64,000 bases of DNA from Dichetophora obliterata (GCA_963920525.1 OY986439.1:213556000-213619999); one strand, 5' to 3'. Shown: positions 46,757-59,271, counted from the first letter of the stretch. Made by a program: numbers and translations. The notes: generated by a model not told the origin, from the sequence alone.

Positions 46757-46919
46757 CAAAAGCACAGCCAGCAGCAGCAAGCCCAGGAAATCACGTGTAG
46801 GCGCGCTCATTCATTCACTTCGTTTAGAAATAGATAGGAAAGGCTAACAATGGCTATAAAACAACAAATACAACAACAGGGAAAACAACAAACAACAACA
46901 ACAATAATAACAACGTCTA

Positions 46920-47798
46920 TAGCTGCATAAAATTGGCTCATAAAACGTGTGACGTGTGGTTATTTCAGTTTTTACTATTGGTCTTTATTGTTTTTGCATG
47001 GCTTTGGATGATGTTGTTTTTGTTTTATTATACTTAATCTAAACTAGGAAAGGATTTTTTTTATTGAATTTTAAACGTTTGAAGTAATTCAATTAATTTT
47101 ATACTATTTTTTATTAAATTTTATAGATTGTAGCCAACGAATTTCATTATTCAAGGCATATTAAATTACTATGGTTTTTTGTCTCAATAAAATGGAATTA
47201 TACATTTAATTAATTTTTAATTACTTTTTTTATTTTTCTATTTTTTTTTTCAATTCCAGTATACAAACAATTCAAAAATTTATCTTTTTTTATTTATTTG
47301 GTATATGGCAAAAATAAATTAATTTAAGAAAATAAATTTTATTAAATTAATTTTTTTAATTACATAAAAAAAGTTTAAAAAATATCAAAAAATACAAAAT
47401 AAAATACATAATCAAACAGAAATAAAATAGAGTAAATAAAATTTATTTAAAAGTTATAAATATTATAAATTTCTTCAGTAAAATTTTTTTAAAACTATAC
47501 AAAATATTATACATAAAATATATAATTATTCTAAAAAGAAATAACGCAACTAAAATGTAATTTTAAAATTATAAACTTTATAAGATGTATTGATTTTAAT
47601 TAAATTTTATTTGATTTATCCCAATATTGTTATACTTTGAAAAAACTTGATTGGTTTTTAATTAATTCTATAAATATTTTTGTATTGCTATCTCTAAAAA
47701 AAGTGGAAGTGTATTTTAACTTAACTAAAAATTTTAATTTTATTAAATTTATTCTCTTTTTTTAAATTAATTTTTTTAATTTTAATAATAAATTTTTA
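46920..47798. other. Very AT-rich spacer
   Basis: Long runs of A and T, with no credible ORF and no boundary recognised. Confidence 0.5.
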
Positions 47799-47830
47799 TT
47801 TATTATGTTGATTTTATATGATTTAAATAC
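47799..47830 (+). repeat. Terminal fragment of repeat family P
   Basis: ATTATGTTGATTTTATATGA and the following ATTTAAATACAAAT match the terminus of the copies at 22328 and 53052. The match stops after about 32 bases. Confidence 0.6.
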
Positions 47831-47884
47831 AAATAGACAAAACTTTAGAAAAAATTTTATGTGTATTATTTTAAGATTATACAT

Positions 47885-49280
47885 TAGGCTGGGTCGATTT
47901 GTATGGAGGTAAAAAAAATGAATGTTGCCGGGGCGATTTTGGATCCGGCATAAAAAGTTATTAAAAAAAGGTGGGAGATAGGGGTGCACTTTACCCTATC
48001 ACATCTTCAATTTTTGGAATTTTTTTCTTTGAAATTTAAAAAAATAAGTTGTATTTATATATAAACGTGCACAGATAGAGCACAACTGATGCCAGAAATG
48101 AAATCCCCGTACCCGATTCAACCTAAAATCAGTCTTACATTTATACGTTTAATACAAAAATTTATCGTAAAAAATTCCTAAAAAAAAATTCACTAAAAAA
48201 AAATTCACAAAATTCAAGGTATAGTTTAACGTTGGTTCCTTATTATTTTTGAACATCACGGCTAAGCCCCTGAAGCTAGCCTAAATAAAGGAATGTATAA
48301 TAGGATGGATCGATTTGCGAACCTATGTTGCCTGGGCGATTTTCAGATTAGGCATGAAAAATTATTAAAAAAAAACAAAAAAAAGATATTGTAAAAACTA
48401 TAATATCTTCAATTTTCTGAATTTTTCCTTGAGAAATTTTTTAAAAAAATGTTTGTATATAAACGTGCACAGCTAGAGCAAAACTGATGCCAAGAATGAT
48501 ATCGCCGTATCCGATCCAACCTAAAATCAGTCTCACATTTATTCGTTTTTATACAAAAATTTAGAGTAAAAAATTCCTAAAGAAAAAAATTTACAAAATT
48601 CAATGTGTAGTTTAACGTTGGTTCCTATGTATTTTTGACCATGACGGCTAAACCACTGAAGCCATCCACCTTATATTCACAACATGTGTTCGTGTGGTCC
48701 TCCGAATTTTTTTTTTAAGATTCCCCTACGAGGCGCTGTGGTCGACTTTTTAAAAAAATTATATTTATAAATTTTTTACGAAAAATTTTTATATAAAAAC
48801 ACATATATGTGAGACGGGTTTTAGATTGAATCGGGTACAAACGGGGATTTCATTTTTGGCATCAGTTTTGCTCTAGCTGTGCACGTTTATATACAAAAAT
48901 TTTTTGAAAAATTCCTTAAGAATAAAATTCAGAAAATTGAAGATATGGTAAGGGAAAGTGCACCCCTAACTCCTTTTTTTTTATTATTTTTGTTTTGTTT
49001 TTTTTTGTTATTTTTGTTTTTTTTTTGTTTGTTTTTTTTTGTTTTTTTTTTGTTTTTTTTTTTGTTATTTTTGTTTTTTTTTTGTTTTTTTTTGTTTTTT
49101 TTTTTTGTTTTTTTTTTGTTTTTTTTTTGTTTTTTTTTTGTTTTTTTTTTGTTTTTTTTTGTTTTTTTTTGTTTTTTTTTTGTTTTTTTTTTTGTTATTT
49201 TTTTTTTTTTTTTTAATAATTTTTCATGCCAGATCCGAAAATTGCCCAGGCAACATAGGTTCGCAAATCGATCCAGCCTA
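47885..49280. mobile_element. Composite fold-back MITE, hAT-like termini
   Basis: The outer ends are TAGGCTGGGTCGATTTG and CAAATCGATCCAGCCTA. Flanking 8-mers TTATACAT and TTATAAAT match at 7 of 8 positions. Inside are two direct units (47885-48290 and 48301-48690) sharing AACGTGCACAG, CTAAAATCAGTCT and GTTTAACGTTGGTTCC, then an inverted unit (about 48700-49280). An internal terminus TAGGATGGATCGATTTG starts at 48301. The homology of the inverted unit runs about 17 bases past 49280, so the true right boundary may be nearer 49297. Confidence 0.65.
48976..49216. repeat. (T8-10 G)n low-complexity tract
   Basis: Runs of 7-10 T separated by single G, about 24 times. It lies inside the right arm of the composite fold-back. 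It produces long F-rich and K-rich frames on both strands that are not genes. Confidence 0.95.
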
Positions 49281-49649
49281 TTATAAATACATTCCTTCAT
49301 TTTATTATTTTTTTTCTTTGTAAAATTTTTTATGCTTTATTTCAGTTTTTTTATGGCTCTGCGCAAAATGGCCCCAGAAAAAATGGCCCCAAAGCAAAAA
49401 ATGAAAAAAGGCCACAAATTTTATATGGAACACAAAAACACGCAAAATTAGGACCATATTTTTTTTGTTTTTTGGTCCATTTTTCCTTTTTAACCTACTA
49501 CAAAAAAGGGGAGGTTCTCAGGTTGGTTAGTTTATTTTTTTAAATTTATGTACATCGATAACTCCTAAAGTACTTGTCCGATTGCCGCAATTTTTTGTCA
49601 ACAGATAGAGACATTAGACGCGGAGGTGCCCGTGGGCGGTATTCGTCAC

Positions 49650-49985
49650 AGGGGCGTGGCAATATAAGAAAAATTCTGTATATCGAATAATATTATTAAC
49701 ACTAGAGTACTGAAATTTAGTACAGGGGTAGGCACAATTATTAAAAAATATGTTAAAAATTGGGCGTTATTCGATAAAGGGCGTGGCAATATTAGAAAAA
49801 CGCTGTAACTCGAATAATATTTGCACTAGGGTACTGAAATTAGGTACAAGGGTAGGCATGACTATGAAAATTAACGGTGAATAAAGTGGGCGTTGTTGGA
49901 CAAGAGGACGTGGCAATATAACAAAAATACTGCATTTCAGTTAATATTGACACCAGGGTACGAAAATTTGTTACAAGAATGTAAA
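49650..49985. repeat. ~127-bp tandem repeat, three units
   Basis: GGGCGTGGCAATAT occurs at 49654 and 49783, and GGACGTGGCAATAT at 49908. Each is followed about 45 bases later by an AGGGTACTGAAATT-like segment. Spacings are 129 and 125. Confidence 0.8.
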
Positions 49986-50027
49986 AAATTTGTTACAAAA
50001 TTGTTATCATTATCTCTAAAAAGGAAA

Positions 50028-50500
50028 AAAAAAACTTTTTAACAAAAAAAAAACTAACTTCAAAACCACTGCAAAGTAAAAAATAATTTCAAATTACATT
50101 TCACATTAATTTTTGGTCGAATTTGATAATTTATTTATATATATTATTAAATTGGAAATCTAATTATTATAACTTTTTTTTATTTTGTATTATTACCATA
50201 AATATATTAATTTCTCCATGAATAAAAAAATCTTTAAAGACGGCGCTTATATAATGAGACTTTTATAATATAAACGCTCCAGCTTTAAAGGTTTTATATT
50301 CATGGAGAAATTAATATATTAATGATAATAATACAAAATAGGAAAAAAATTCTAAAAATAAAAATAAAAATTCAATAATATATATAAATAAATTATCAAA
50401 TTTGACCAAGAATTAATGTTAAAAGCAATTTAAATTATTTTTTACTTTGTAGTGGTTTTGAAGTTGGTTTTTGTTTTTTTTTTTTTTTTTTGTTAAAAAG
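50028..50500. repeat. Long palindrome inside the 49355 element
   Basis: The left arm (AACTTCAAAACCACTGCAAA ... ATTAATTTCTCCATGAAT) is answered by its complement at 50280-50475 (ATTCATGGAGAAATTAATAT ... TTTGTAGTGGTTTTGAAGTT). The arms are about 200 bases with a loop of about 60. Confidence 0.85.
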
Positions 50501-50968
50501 TTTTTTTGGTATGGAGTTATTTTTCAAATACCAAATAACAAAAAGTAGAATTATTTCACTGCGCCTTAAATGGTTTGCCCTTCTTATTTCAAACATTCAT
50601 TAAAAGGGCAAATCATTATGATATAAAAAAGCGCGACTTTTTCAAAAAATATTTTCCCTGCGGGCCTTTTATATCCTTTGAAGGAGACATTTGGGGTAAA
50701 TTTTAATTTTAGTTTGGGGTTCAATTTCATTTTATATATTTGGTTATTTATTATTTGGAAAAGGCCCCAAATTTGGCGGCCTTTTCATTTTTCGTTTCGG
50801 GACCATTTTGCGCAGAGCCTTTTTTAAACCTTTATAAGAATTCCTTTATTATTATAAAATTCTCTAAATAGTTTTGCTTCTATAATGGAATTGTATTGGT
50901 TTTTGAAATAGTTTTTACTTCCATTCTATTTTTTTTTTTTTTAGTTAAACTTTTTAAAAACAAATGTA

Positions 50969-51493
50969 GGTCTGTTCCCGTACTCTAAAGTTTTAGTCGA
51001 ATTTACCAGTTTCTCAGGTTTTAGTCTGAAAAGCGTTCCCATGCTTGAAAAGATGGTAAAAGAGGGTGCAGTCGAGAAAGTAAAAAATTTTCTCTCACTG
51101 TCAAACGTTGCAAGTTTTAGTCGGAGAAATTTATTCTGGTAAAAATGGTAAAAGTGTCAAACTACTTAAAATCAGTTGTTTGCAAATTTGCAAAGAAATT
51201 GCAAAGCACAAAAAGATCTTTGAAATAAATAAAAACTATTGGAATGAAAACCAGAAATATGTTAAATTGTAAAGAACTAAATGTAAATGTTAATTTCAAT
51301 ATTGTAATATATTCGAATATGACAATTTTTCTTTATGTCGACAAACGATTTTATTTGACAGTTTACACAATTTTAGTCCGAAAAACGTTCCCCTACTTTT
51401 TTGTGTTTTTATCTATTTTTGAGAGATTTTTTTCTTATTCTCACGCTCTTGACAGTTTGACCATTTTTAGTACAAAAAGTACGGGAACAGACC
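50969..51493. mobile_element. 525-bp MITE with GGTCTGTTCCCGTACT ends
   Basis: The termini are GGTCTGTTCCCGTACT and the complement AGTACGGGAACAGACC. Subterminal TTTTAGTCSGAAAA-type repeats occur in both halves. The flanking trinucleotides GTA and TTA do not match cleanly, so the target duplication is unresolved. The 104-codon frame at 51244-51558 crosses the right end and is not a gene. Confidence 0.65.
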
Positions 51494-51499
51494 TTATAC

Positions 51500-53045
51500 C
51501 TTATTTTGTTGAAATTTATGCCAAAAAATTATTAATATTTCTCTTAAACGTTCTTTAAGCTGCAGTCGAAAATGCCTGAACATAAATTGTAAATAATTTC
51601 TTAATACCTCGCTACGAAACTTAAGCCGTAATTCATGCCAACAGCTGGTAAGACCAGCAGCAAAGGCGTAACGGAATGGATATCCTTTTCAGCTTCAAAC
51701 CAGCACCACCACAAAAGCTTACAACTTTTAGCTTACAATAAGAACGTGCCTAAAAGCAGCTTATGAAACAAACGAAACTAAAAATTTTGCACGCCTTAAT
51801 GGCTGTTACAATGCGATGCTACGTTCTTCATTACGGATTTAGTGTGTGAAATCCGTTAAATAATTTCTGGCCAGTCGTGAAATAACAGAAAAAAAGGAAA
51901 AAAACCAAGTTTGGTCCTTGCTGCAGGCAAGGCTGATATTGCTGCTGCCGATTGTCAAGGCAACAAATACCAACAACGAGAAAAGGCTACAAACAATAAA
52001 CACGCAAAAATGCTGTGATTTTGCAAAAATTTATTGCCCAAATAAGATTTATTGGAACCGGCCTAGTCCCGGTACCAACCACTACAACCACTCCCCACCC
52101 ACACAACTGCTGACTTGTGCTCGCGGAAGGAAAGTGAAACTCTTGCCTTTTGGCACTTTATTTTGCTAAGACATAAATTTTATTTTTGCCCAAAAATATG
52201 CTACGACAAAATATTTAACTGGTTTTTAGAGATTTTGCGACAGCAGAGCAAGAACAACATCAGCGAAAGCCAAGGCAGGAAAATCTAAAGTTTTGCTTTA
52301 AATTGCGTTGACGAAGAAGTCGGAGAGAGGCAGATGGGAAAACTTTCGCCTTTAAATCGGTTAACGCCGTTCTAAGTGGCAATAATCTGCCAGGACGAAT
52401 AAAAGCGGTAAGGTAGAGTGTGGTGCTTCTAGTTTTATAAAGTATAGGATACTGCCAGTGGGGTATTTGGAGGGGGGGCCACTTGACTGCTTTCGGTTTT
52501 TATCTGTATGTGAGCAGCATAAGTTAATTAAGTTAAATCGGATTAAGGTTACCAAAAGACAACTTTTAACCGTTACGCTGCGTGCCAAAACACAATATAA
52601 GCATAGTCGAAGCATATCACGTGACAAAAAGTTCAAGCGCAAGGTTTAAAGTTTAAAGTGCTGCAATTAGCTGGAGTTTTAGGCTGAAAACTCACTGAGC
52701 TAAACATTAGCTCAACTAGACCAAAGAGCGAAGAAAGTGATTTGAAGAGCATTTCAAGTTCTTAGGTCCTAAAATGAAGCTGCGATTTTGTACAAATCTT
52801 TCATTTTTTATAACCAGCATATCATCTATTTTTAGTTTTTTATTTCTTAGCGAACAAAAGGAACCTTTGTGATTATTTAGAAGTTTTTAAAGATTTGCGT
52901 TGAATTCGCAAACCTTAGGAGGGATTCCAGAGACACCCTGGCTACATCTTTTTTTATTTCTTAAGTATTTACAATTTGAATTACATTTTATTTATTTAAA
53001 GCTAACTCTTAGCGTCAACCCGCTCTTCATTTTAAATAGTTTTTA
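51500..53045. other. Less AT-rich spacer, possibly unique host DNA
   Basis: The section 51590-52700 is visibly richer in G and C than its surroundings and free of obvious repeats. Small frames lie on both strands (51918-52169, 52361-52649), but no domain, start context or splice pattern supports a gene. Confidence 0.4.
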
Positions 53046-53051
53046 ATTTAT

Positions 53052-53345
53052 TATGTTGACTTTATATGATTTAAATACAAATTCTAAATGTTTGATAGTT
53101 AAAATCATACTTGATTATAAATACAAATTCTAGTTGTTTGATAGTTTAAAATCGTTTATTGAGCTTAAGGTCAAAGTTAGAACAATTAATCGTTCTAACG
53201 AATTTTTCCAAAGAAACAACCACAACAACAAAGTTTTTTCAATATGAAAAGGAAAAAATCACTAGCTGATTTTATTGCACAATTTCTGCCCTGCTAAAAG
53301 CGTCATCAGAAATCTTTGTGATACCCGTGCAAGCGCGCATTAACG
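53052..53345 (+). mobile_element. Unnamed repeat family P, copy 2
   Basis: It matches the reverse complement of 22328-22650. Landmarks are TTATGTTGACTTTATATGAT, a near-palindrome GTTAGAACAATTAATCG at 53176, and CACTAGCTGATTTTATTGCA. The first 50 bases are present twice in tandem (GATAGTT-AAAATCATACTTGA, then TTTGATAGTTTAAAATC). Confidence 0.65.
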
Positions 53346-55600
53346 CACTTAATTTATTATTAATTAGCCTATACTTTAATTAACTTTTTTTTAATATATT
53401 TTTAAAGTATTTTTCTTTTATTTATTTTTATATTTTTTAATTTTACTTATTTCATAAATTCCGTAAATAAAAACTTTTTATTTATTTGTTAATATTTTTC
53501 TTTTTTATGTCTTGTTATATTAGTATTTTTAATTAAAATATTAAATAAGTGAAATTGAGAAGTTGATGCTCTTTAAATTATTCATTTTTCATATCTGTTC
53601 TTCGTGCAAACTATATCCATTTCAGCTTTGTTCAGCATAATTAAAATTTAATGGCTGCAACTTTATCTGGCAGAAATTTTCCTACGCTCCTCCACACTTA
53701 TTAAATATGCTTTGGTTCTGCCTTACTTTGTCAACAACAAAAGTGCGCTGCATAATTCAAAAGCTGCCGTAGTCAGCCATTCAACCATGGAAACCGTCCA
53801 AGCTCATCAGAAATTCTCTGCGCTGCCATTTTTGAAATTTGTAGACAACTTCCGCCAAAACAACAACGGATTTATAAGACAGAGGAAATACAAAACAAAC
53901 TACACATAGTAGAAAACCTGAACTAAGTACACACCTGCTGCAGCTACAGCTAGATGAGGCGCTGCCAACCTCTAGGGAAGGAAGCGTACGTTACGCGCAA
54001 ATGAGTGAACGTCAAAAATTCATCAACTTTGTTGTATAATATTTCAATAAAGTTGAACGCTCTCTGTTCTGTTACGTCATAAAGCTATTATATGCTTAGA
54101 GCTATAAAAAAGTAAAGTGGGAAGAAGTTCTGATGAAAGGTTTGAAGCAAGTAGGAGCAGCTGGAATAGCGCGATTAGTATTCAAAATAAGCATCTAAAA
54201 ATCCTGACGTTCCTTTTTAGGAGCACAATTTTATGGCAGCCATTTTGTTGCTGAAATGCATTTTTTCAAAATCCACTTTGTACTCTTTTTGGGAATATTA
54301 AATAATCTTTATATTTAACAAACAATTGCGCGCAAATGTTTGCATATCATAATTATTTCGGCATTCAATTTCGAACATATGAATATTTCAGTGGCAGCTT
54401 CTTTTTTGTTGCGCGCTTTTTGGCGCTACGATAACGCTAAAAGCACCTTAGGGGCTTGACTCTGTGAGTCAATCAATGGCGCATTGTTAAGCATAACGTT
54501 GTTTAACGAGCAATGATGCAGAAAAGAAATTTGTTGCTATGCGAAAACCCAGTGTGTATATGAAAAATAATTGCATGTAAATCATACGCCCTGGTGTACT
54601 CGCAAGAATTTAGTTTTTTTGCCAATGCAATAGAAGAAATGCAAAAAACATAATTTGAATGTAAATTTAAATTTTGGGTGTCTTAACTACTTTTCAAGAG
54701 TTTGCCAGGTTATTTTTTCAAGTTTTTCAAAGCCACTGCGAAAGCTTATGTCTTAAATTTAGCTTATGATATTGAAAAATATGGCGAAAGTTTTTTATTG
54801 CTCTACACGGTTTAATGTTGATTATAATTAATTATACAGCCACACCCTACTCTTGCAGTGTTTTTTTTTTCTGCACAAACATTCACGACAGTCCGTACCT
54901 TTAGCCTTAAAGGACTTTCTGACCATGTCAACCACAGACAAATATTGGCTGCTACTCTTTTTGCAATGTGGTTGAACGCATTGTGTTCTTTGGCACATGT
55001 ATGTGTGTATTTTTAAAGCATATAATGCGCTGTAAAATGGAAAATATTATCTTTATAAAGTCGCAGCAAAAGGAACTTACAACATTTTTCCTTAATAAAA
55101 TATTTTAACGTATATTTCATGAAAGCATTGTGGCAAGAAACAGCAACGGAAAAATCAACAACTACAACGATATACAAACAAGCTCGAACGCAATGACAAA
55201 ATTGCGGCCAAGAATTATTTTGCCGCTGGGACAGCTACAGACACAAAAAGACCACGTTAATAAGCAGTAGAGCTACAGAAGCGCTGAATTGATGTTGGGG
55301 TTGGCATTTGTAAGTCGACGATGCTCCCGTTGTTGTTGTTTTTGTTGTTGCATCTTTTGGACCTGTTATAAAATAAAATGTGCTCATTAAGAGCGAAATT
55401 ATTTTTGATACCGTAGTGCAAAATGTAAAAAAAAATAAAATACATGTACCAAAAAAAAAAAATTGTAAGTACTCTTTAAAGTTAACATTTACTTCTTGTA
55501 TTTACAACTTGTAGAATTTAATTAACAATAATACTTAATTTACTAATTTTGTTTCATAATTCCCATGTTTTGGTTTTTTTTATTTTTTATTTATTAAAAT
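53346..55600. other. Non-coding spacer, nothing recognised
   Basis: 53580-55300 is moderately GC-richer and may be unique host sequence. The 65-codon frame at 53712-53909 lacks a recognisable domain. Short (GTT)n and (CAA)n runs occur near 55330. Confidence 0.45.
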
Positions 55601-57039
55601 TATAATTTATAATTTATAATTTATAATTTATAATTTATAATTTATAATTTATAATTTATAATTTATAATTTATAATTTATAATTTATAATTTATAATTTA
55701 TAATTTATAATTTATAATTTATAATTTATAATTTATAATTTATAATTTATAATTTATAATTTATAATTTATAATTTATAATTTATAATTTATAATTTATA
55801 ATTTATAATTTATAATTTATAATTTATAATTTATAATTTATAATTTATAATTTATAATTTATAATTTATAATTTATAATTTATAATTTATAATTTATAAT
55901 TTATAATTTATAATTTATAATTTATAATTTATAATTTATAATTTATAATTTATAATTTATAATTTATAATTTATAATTTATAATTTATAATTTATAATTT
56001 ATAATTTATAATTTATAATTTATAATTTATAATTTATAATTTATAATTTATAATTTATAATTTATAATTTATAATTTATAATTTATAATTTATAATTTAT
56101 AATTTATAATTTATAATTTATAATTTATAATTTATAATTTATAATTTATAATTTATAATTTATAATTTATAATTTATAATTTATAATTTATAATTTATAA
56201 TTTATAATTTATAATTTATAATTTATAATTTATAATTTATAATTTATAATTTATAATTTATAATTTATAATTTATAATTTATAATTTATAATTTATAATT
56301 TATAATTTATAATTTATAATTTATAATTTATAATTTATAATTTATAATTTATAATTTATAATTTATAATTTATAATTTATAATTTATAATTTATAATTTA
56401 TAATTTATAATTTATAATTTATAATTTATAATTTATAATTTATAATTTATAATTTATAATTTATAATTTATAATTTATAATTTATAATTTATAATTTATA
56501 ATTTATAATTTATAATTTATAATTTATAATTTATAATTTATAATTTATAATTTATAATTTATAATTTATAATTTATAATTTATAATTTATAATTTATAAT
56601 TTATAATTTATAATTTATAATTTATAATTTATAATTTATAATTTATAATTTATAATTTATAATTTATAATTTATAATTTATAATTTATAATTTATAATTT
56701 ATAATTTATAATTTATAATTTATAATTTATAATTTATAATTTATAATTTATAATTTATAATTTATAATTTATAATTTATAATTTATAATTTATAATATAT
56801 AATTTATAATTTATAATTTATAATTTATAATTTATAATTTATAATTTATAATTTATAATTTATAATTTATAATTTATAATTTATAATTTATAATTTATAA
56901 TTTATAATTTATAATTTATAATTTATAATTTATAATTTATAATTTATAATTTATAATTTATAATTTATAATTTATAATTTATAATTTATAATTTATAATT
57001 TATAATTTATATTTATAATTTATAATTTATAATTTATAT
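55601..57039. repeat. 7-bp satellite (ATAATTT), about 205 units
   Basis: The heptamer ATAATTT repeats without interruption for about 1.44 kb. I see only two departures in the body: a T-to-A change at about 56797 and a one-base deletion near 57010. The array ends in TTATATATG. Homogeneity this high implies recent expansion or active homogenisation. Confidence 0.97.
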
Positions 57040-58620
57040 ATGTTACTTATAAATTCAATTTATAAAATTTAATTTTAACCTTAGTTTTAACTTTAAGAAG
57101 AAACAAAATTAATGTAATTTTTGCTTATAGTCTGCAAATCAGCTTTTCTGACATTTATTGCTAAGTTTATGTATTTTCACCTTGCTACCTTCTCCACGTC
57201 TCTACCACTCTTTTAAGCACTTATCCTTCATTTCATACATTTTCTACCTGCTCTTGCATGCAGTTGTAGCCCGCGGCTTTAATTTGTTACGCGCCAACAT
57301 TAAAAACCAACAGCCGGTAAAAAATTACAAATCCTTACAAAAAATGCATCGGAAGTAAAGCTTACAAAAGCACTACCGGCAAAACACACACAGCCAAAAA
57401 TGTTGCCTTTCTTGTGTTTGTGTGCACCCTAACTGCAAAAGTGTTGCATCGAGTTTACGCGCTACACTAATTTCATTTGCAGTTTGCCAGTTGTCTGCGT
57501 CGCAGCTGGCATGAAATGGTAGAAAACTTCATTGAAATTGTTTGCAATTGGCAAATATTGCCAGCCTTTTAGGCAGCAACAAGAACAATGTTAACAATCA
57601 AGTAGCCTCAATAGAGTGTTAAGCTTTTTAGAAAAATTTTTCTAGACAATTTTCATTTTTGTTTAAACATTCGTTACTTTTACAAAATATTATAATTATA
57701 TATTATAATATATAAATTTTATAATTAGAATGTTAAAGTTATATGAAAATAATTTCCGTATGCCAATTGGATGATAGCGTTCGATGGTAATTTACTTTCT
57801 ATTAAATTCATGCAAGTTTAAAAAATATTGCTCATAATAAAGTGTCTACTTCGGAGCGTTAATAATTTGATTCAATTTATAAATAAATTATTTTTGAATA
57901 ATTTCTATATACCCAAAAATATTTCATCCACTTTTATGCAATGCTTAAACATCTCAACAACCTTTTCAAAATATTTCAAATGGAAAGCTTTAAGAAAAGA
58001 GCTTAACTCCGGACAACAAAAGAAAATTCGTCTTCAAATTGAAATATTCTCCTTAAAAATGCGCCCTTTTTTCAGGATTATTTACATAATGGATTCATAT
58101 GTTTTGCTTTTAAAATAACAGTCAGGCTTGACTTGACTGAGATGCTTCTACTGAGTGGCGGGCGACCTGCAGCAAATTAAAATCGCATTAAATTTGCATT
58201 TTCAATTCAATGCTACGGAGCTGTTTAAAGAGAAGAAATGTGTTTATGAATCACTGATTTAATATACATAAAATTTTGTTTGACAATCAAACATATGCAC
58301 ATAAAGGAAAGAAACGTCAGTGCAGACATGGGTGAAGATATTAATAGTTGTTTGTGGGGAAAAATTTTTATTAACTCTGTTATGAAAACAAGTGAAAAAT
58401 ATGCACAATTAAGTGATAATATAAAATAAGTTTGAAAAAATACAAACTTAAAAATATTTTGCATAAACAAGAAAAAATGCAACAAAGTGACCTTAAAAAA
58501 ACTGTTACGTTTGTTTTTCTTTGTTAAAGGATTAAGTTTTGTGTCTTGAGTAATTACATTTTGGTGTATAAATCGTTCTTAAATTGTTTCAATCAATTCC
58601 TCTAAATAATGTATGCCTTT
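57040..58620. other. Non-coding spacer, nothing recognised
   Basis: 57130-57600 is less AT-rich. A single degenerate match to the 502-bp array monomer (ATTTTGGTGTATAAATCGTT) lies at 58559. No gene is supported. Confidence 0.45.
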
Positions 58621-58624
58621 TTTA

Positions 58625-58690
58625 CAGGTCAAAGACCAAAACTTCTTTGTATAAGGCGCATGCCTTGGTTCTTAGATCTTTTTTTTTAAA
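58625..58690 (-). repeat. Dispersed ~60-bp module, copy 2
   Basis: Reverse complement of the 1155-1222 module: AGGTCAAAGACC, TTTGTATAAG, GGCGCATGCC, TTGGTTCTTAGATC. The parent element is unknown. Confidence 0.5.
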
Positions 58691-59271
58691 CAAAACATCT
58701 TAAGAACATTTAAAAGTACTCAAAAAAAGTTTTATTTTTTTTTTTCAATGGTATACTTCTTCATAATGGTCATTTGAAAAAGGCACCTTTTGAATCTGGC
58801 CTCAGTGGAGTTGACAGCAGTTCGTTCACATGGATAAACTGAGGACAAAAAAGAACTTAATTCTCAAAACATAGACATATTTATTATTGGGAAAAACCGG
58901 ACGTAAAGGATTTTCAAAGTAGTGTTTAGAATAAAATGGCGACCATTTAAATAAAAAATCAACATTTTAACGTGTTTTTTAATAGAAACTTGTTTATAAA
59001 AAAAAAATTTTTAAAAAACGTTTACGTCAGGCTGAAAAGACGCATTTTCTCAACAAAACACTTTTTGAATCAAATCGATCGGACGAAAATTGTCTTAACT
59101 ATGATGTCAACCAGATCAAAAAGGTGATTTTGAGTAAATGCCGTTTAAAGTTTTAAAAGTGCTAAGAACTCTCAAATAGCATTACAGCTTTTGACGCTCT
59201 TTTCGAATACTTAACGTTCGAATTTTTACTTAAAACTTAAGATACATATTCTTCTTGGTGTAAACTAATAA

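Larger units (their letters stand above)
49355..50819. mobile_element. TIR element with GGCTCTGCGC ends
   Basis: The left end is GGCTCTGCGCAAAATGGCCC and the right end is the complement, ATTTTGCGCAGAGCC. Flanks TTTTTTAT and TTTTTTAA match at 7 of 8, weak because of T runs. The interior holds a ~127-bp tandem repeat (49650-49985) and a central palindrome (50028-50500). No transposase was seen. The superfamily is open; an 8-bp duplication would suggest hAT or P. Confidence 0.65.

Noticed and set aside
48879..49323. F-rich plus-strand and K-rich minus-strand ORFs over 90 codons
   Set aside because: They are translations of a (T8-10 G) tract inside a fold-back element.
53712..53909. 65-codon ORF in a GC-richer region
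   Set aside because: No domain, no start context and no neighbouring exon-like frames.
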